14,677 nt of DNA from JABIEQ01 sp964516055 (GTDB lineage Bacteria; Patescibacteriota; Patescibacteriia; Magasanikbacterales; UBA922): contig CAZEYK010000031.1 in NCBI GenBank assembly GCA_964516055.1, positions 1-14,677 on the forward strand, in the 5' to 3' direction. The position numbers and the translations under genes were made by a program. Positions 13,138 to 14,677 of this stretch are shown one piece after another; within the stretch, counting starts at the first letter, position 1; each line of letters starts with the position of its first letter. The notes beneath the pieces were generated by a model. That model was not told the origin of the DNA. It was given only the letters and a program-made list of their open reading frames with translations, and did not search any database.

Positions 13138-14106
13138 TTAATACTGTTCAATTTCTTTTCTATTTCCCGTAACTAGTGATGTTCTTTCATGCAATGATTT
13201 TGGTACTTTTTCTAACAAATTGATTTGTCCGTCAGTTGATGTACCTCCTGCTTGTTGCACAAGAAAACTGATAGGTTGGGCTTCGTATACCATACGAAGC
13301 TTTGGTTTGTACACGCCTTTTTCTTTTGTATCATTAGCAAAATACATGAAGACACCTCCCTGAATAAGGTTACGATGAATATCTGCGATAAGTGAACCGA
13401 CATAGCGATCACTTGCTTCAATGTCATCTCGAAGATAGGCAATGAATGTATTATCACGTTCGGTATAATGCTTTGTGTATGTTTGATTGACACTATAATT
13501 TTTACAGGTGTCTGGAATAGTAATATATTCTCGGGAAAGAAAAAACTCTCCTGTCCCTTGATCGAGGGTAAATTCATGTACGCCGTTTCCAAAACTAAAT
13601 ACGAGCGTCGTGCTGGTGCTGTACATGATGTATCCAGCAATAACTTGTTCAGATCCTTTTCTCAAAAATTGTTGTTCATCTCCTGCTGGAAGCTCTTTCC
13701 TTTTCTTGTAGATGGAAAAAATGGTTCCAACGGCTATGTTTACATTAATGTTAGATACTCCGTCGAGAGGATCAAATGCGATGATGTATGACGCGTTTGG
13801 GTTCTCCTTTGACATGTCTACGACCGTTTCTTCCTCTTCCGATGCCATAGCGGCAAAATGACCGGTTTGTTGCAAGTAATTTTTGCACAAATCATTTGCA
13901 ATAACATCGAGCTCTTTTACATCTTCTCCTTGTACGTTTGTGGTGTTGGTTGAGTGGGTTATGGTGGTGAGGCCAGCTTTGTTTGTTTGCTGTGAAATTA
14001 TTTTTCCAATCACGGCAAGTTCACTCATCATGAGAACCAAATCCTTTTGTTCAGGATGCTCAGCGAGTTGATTCAATAAGTACTGTGTGAGCGTTGGGTT
14101 GTTCAT
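13138..14106 (-). CDS. fbp: Fructose-1,6-bisphosphatase class 1
   Basis: The enzyme removes the 1-phosphate of fructose-1,6-bisphosphate to give fructose-6-phosphate, the irreversible step of gluconeogenesis. The 322 residues match the usual length (E. coli 332). Metal and substrate motifs are present: ELD at 65-67, ASEEEE (88-93), FDPLDG (111-116) with metal ligands Asp112 and Asp115, a RYVGSLIADIHRNL block, and KLRMVYEAQPISFLVQQAGG near residues 269-288. The signature normally reads DGSSNID; here it reads DGVSNIN, so Val117 and Asn121 replace a Ser and an Asp. The gene directly precedes the class I aldolase, and both products act in sequence. The start ATG at 14104-14106 follows a terminator and a promoter-like element that would leave almost no leader. 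A partial AAGG lies 10 bases upstream. Confidence 0.96.
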   Translation of the reverse strand: MNNPTLTQYLLNQLAEHPEQKDLVLMMSELAVIGKIISQQTNKAGLTTITHSTNTTNVQGEDVKELDVIANDLCKNYLQQTGHFAAMASEEEETVVDMSKENPNASYIIAFDPLDGVSNINVNIAVGTIFSIYKKRKELPAGDEQQFLRKGSEQVIAGYIMYSTSTTLVFSFGNGVHEFTLDQGTGEFFLSREYITIPDTCKNYSVNQTYTKHYTERDNTFIAYLRDDIEASDRYVGSLIADIHRNLIQGGVFMYFANDTKEKGVYKPKLRMVYEAQPISFLVQQAGGTSTDGQINLLEKVPKSLHERTSLVTGNRKEIEQY

Positions 14107-14110
14107 ATGC

Positions 14111-14138
14111 TTTATACCTTATTTCTTGTGTCTGTGAA
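14111..14138 (-). promoter_or_regulatory. Possible promoter of fbp-fbaB, with almost no leader
   Basis: On the minus strand TTCACA (14133-14138) and TATAAA (14111-14116) each match five of six consensus bases, with a 16-base spacer. The -10 box ends only four bases before the fbp ATG, so the mRNA would be leaderless or nearly so. The terminator just upstream makes a promoter in this gap necessary. An alternative -10 is TATATT slightly upstream. Confidence 0.4.
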
Positions 14139-14150
14139 ATATACCATAGC

Positions 14151-14177
14151 AAAAAACGAGCTGCAACAGCTCGTTTT
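14151..14177 (-). terminator. Intrinsic terminator of the 86-residue gene
   Basis: CGAGCTG (14157-14163) and CAGCTCG (14167-14173) form a 7-bp GC-rich stem extended by four A-T pairs, loop CAA/TTG. On the minus strand it is followed by T6 (14151-14156), six bases after the stop at 14184. The T-rich other side means it may also work on the plus strand. Confidence 0.85.
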
Positions 14178-14183
14178 ATTTTG

Positions 14184-14444
14184 TTATTCTTCTATTCTTG
14201 CTATCGCTTGCCCCCATAACTCGTCCATGCTTTGTTCAAAATCGATATCTTCTTCGTGATCTTTGTACCATTGTTCAAATGCCACGCGTAGTTCATCTTC
14301 ATGTGCGGCATTTTCTAGAAGATCTTCTAGCAGTGCATATTTTTCTTGATGTGACATGGCAATTTCTTTTTCCATTTCTTCGAACATTTCTTGAATGTGT
14401 TCGAGTATTGCTCGTTTTGCTTGTTCAAAATATTCTTCGTGCAT
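14184..14444 (-). CDS. Small acidic helical protein of unknown function
   Basis: I do not recognise this 86-residue protein. It is rich in Glu and Asp, has no hydrophobic segment or signal peptide, and looks almost fully alpha-helical, with heptad-like spacing in residues 5-50 (AILEHIQEMFEEMEKEIAM, YALLEDLLENAAHEDELR). A Trp-containing second half (FEQWYKDHEEDIDFEQSMDE) may pack into a small helical bundle. A cytosolic adaptor or regulatory protein is possible but nothing in the sequence shows it. It forms its own transcription unit: a good terminator follows it, and the upstream side has about 230 bases without genes. The ATG at 14442-14444 has no Shine-Dalgarno sequence; the context is TTCT-ATG. 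Its low-complexity acidic composition calls for some care, but the terminator fit supports a real gene. Confidence 0.65.
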   Translation of the reverse strand: MHEEYFEQAKRAILEHIQEMFEEMEKEIAMSHQEKYALLEDLLENAAHEDELRVAFEQWYKDHEEDIDFEQSMDELWGQAIARIEE

Positions 14445-14677
14445 AGAACATCTATAATTTAATTGTTATTGAAAAATTAACAAGTCGAACTATAACAATA
14501 TGTACCTGTGTTTGCAAATTTTTTTTTGTGGATAGTATTTTTTCATAGAAGACAAAACATAAAACACGTGACAAACTTTTCATGTATTTTGTTTTTTCTT
14601 TTTAAATGACAACACCCAGAGATATTATCTGGGTGTGTAAAAAAATTGTAAAACAAAAGAGCACAATATCTTGGCGG
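14445..14677. other. AT-rich intergenic region at the right edge
   Basis: No open frame here looks coding. The stretch is very AT-rich with several A and T runs and should hold the promoter of the 86-residue gene (for example TTGTTA followed after 16 bases by TAAATT on the minus strand, a weak match). A stem-loop lies at 14612-14636. The sequence is cut before any further gene is seen. Confidence 0.5.
14612..14636. terminator. Stem-loop near the right edge, possible terminator of an unseen gene
   Basis: ACACCCAGA (14612-14620) and TCTGGGTGT (14628-14636) pair perfectly over nine bases with a 7-base loop. T-rich sequence follows only loosely on the minus strand (TGTCATTT). It may end a minus-strand gene lying beyond the window. 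Confidence 0.45.

Noticed and set aside
13126..13138. Short dyad ATGTTA-C-TAACAT between fbp and fbaB
   Set aside because: Only six AT-rich pairs with a one-base centre, and no promoter next to it; too weak to call an operator.
13092..13151. Twenty-codon extension of the aldolase from a TTG inside fbp
   Set aside because: The N-terminus aligned with E. coli FbaB begins at ATG 13089-13091, and the extension has no homologous counterpart.
13212..13640. A 142-codon open frame on the minus strand inside fbp
   Set aside because: It lies wholly within the strongly conserved FBPase reading frame, shows no family features, and is a by-product of the coding sequence.

Overview
The window holds 18 protein-coding genes, all read leftward (minus strand), tightly packed and low in GC apart from one gene. 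No tRNA, rRNA, CRISPR array or insertion sequence was seen. Small compact genes, standard code, a TrmB-type regulator, an archaeal-looking phosphoribosyltransferase, a GlmU without its acetyltransferase half and many short membrane-anchored unknowns suggest a reduced-genome bacterium, most likely of the Patescibacteria/CPR group. This placement is inference.

Layout in transcription order, right to left. (1) 14184-14444 encodes a small acidic protein of unknown role and ends at a strong terminator (14151-14177). (2) fbp (13138-14106) and a class I aldolase, fbaB (12021-13091), form a gluconeogenic pair ending at a terminator (11978-12010). (3) A purine-type phosphoribosyltransferase (11461-11970) ends at a symmetrical terminator (11410-11445). 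(4) A promoter with a consensus -35 (11333-11361) starts a TrmB regulator - HAD hydrolase - NUDIX hydrolase operon (9476-11315). (5) A DPM1-like GT2 glycosyltransferase (8700-9425) is compositionally foreign. (6) glmU-like, glmS and yvcK/glmR (5045-8636) form an amino-sugar module. (7) 6-5011 holds a small GNAT enzyme, then three membrane-protein genes alternating with three enzyme genes that together look like a split ATP-citrate lyase: citryl-CoA synthetase large subunit, small subunit and citryl-CoA lyase.

The genes fit together metabolically. FBP aldolase and FBPase deliver fructose-6-phosphate, GlmS turns it into glucosamine-6-phosphate, the GlmU-like enzyme makes the UDP-sugar, and YvcK/GlmR is known in Bacillus as a UDP-GlcNAc-responsive activator of GlmS. 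The citryl-CoA enzymes link citrate to acetyl-CoA and oxaloacetate, a possible gluconeogenic feed.

Two signals stand out. First, the two synthetase subunits carry residues typical of ATP-citrate lyase rather than succinyl-CoA synthetase. Second, 17 of 18 genes lack a Shine-Dalgarno sequence and all 17 have T directly before ATG (11 have AT). The one exception is the GC-rich glycosyltransferase gene, which has a textbook AAGGAG. That T-ATG rule also agrees with independently chosen start corrections for four genes.
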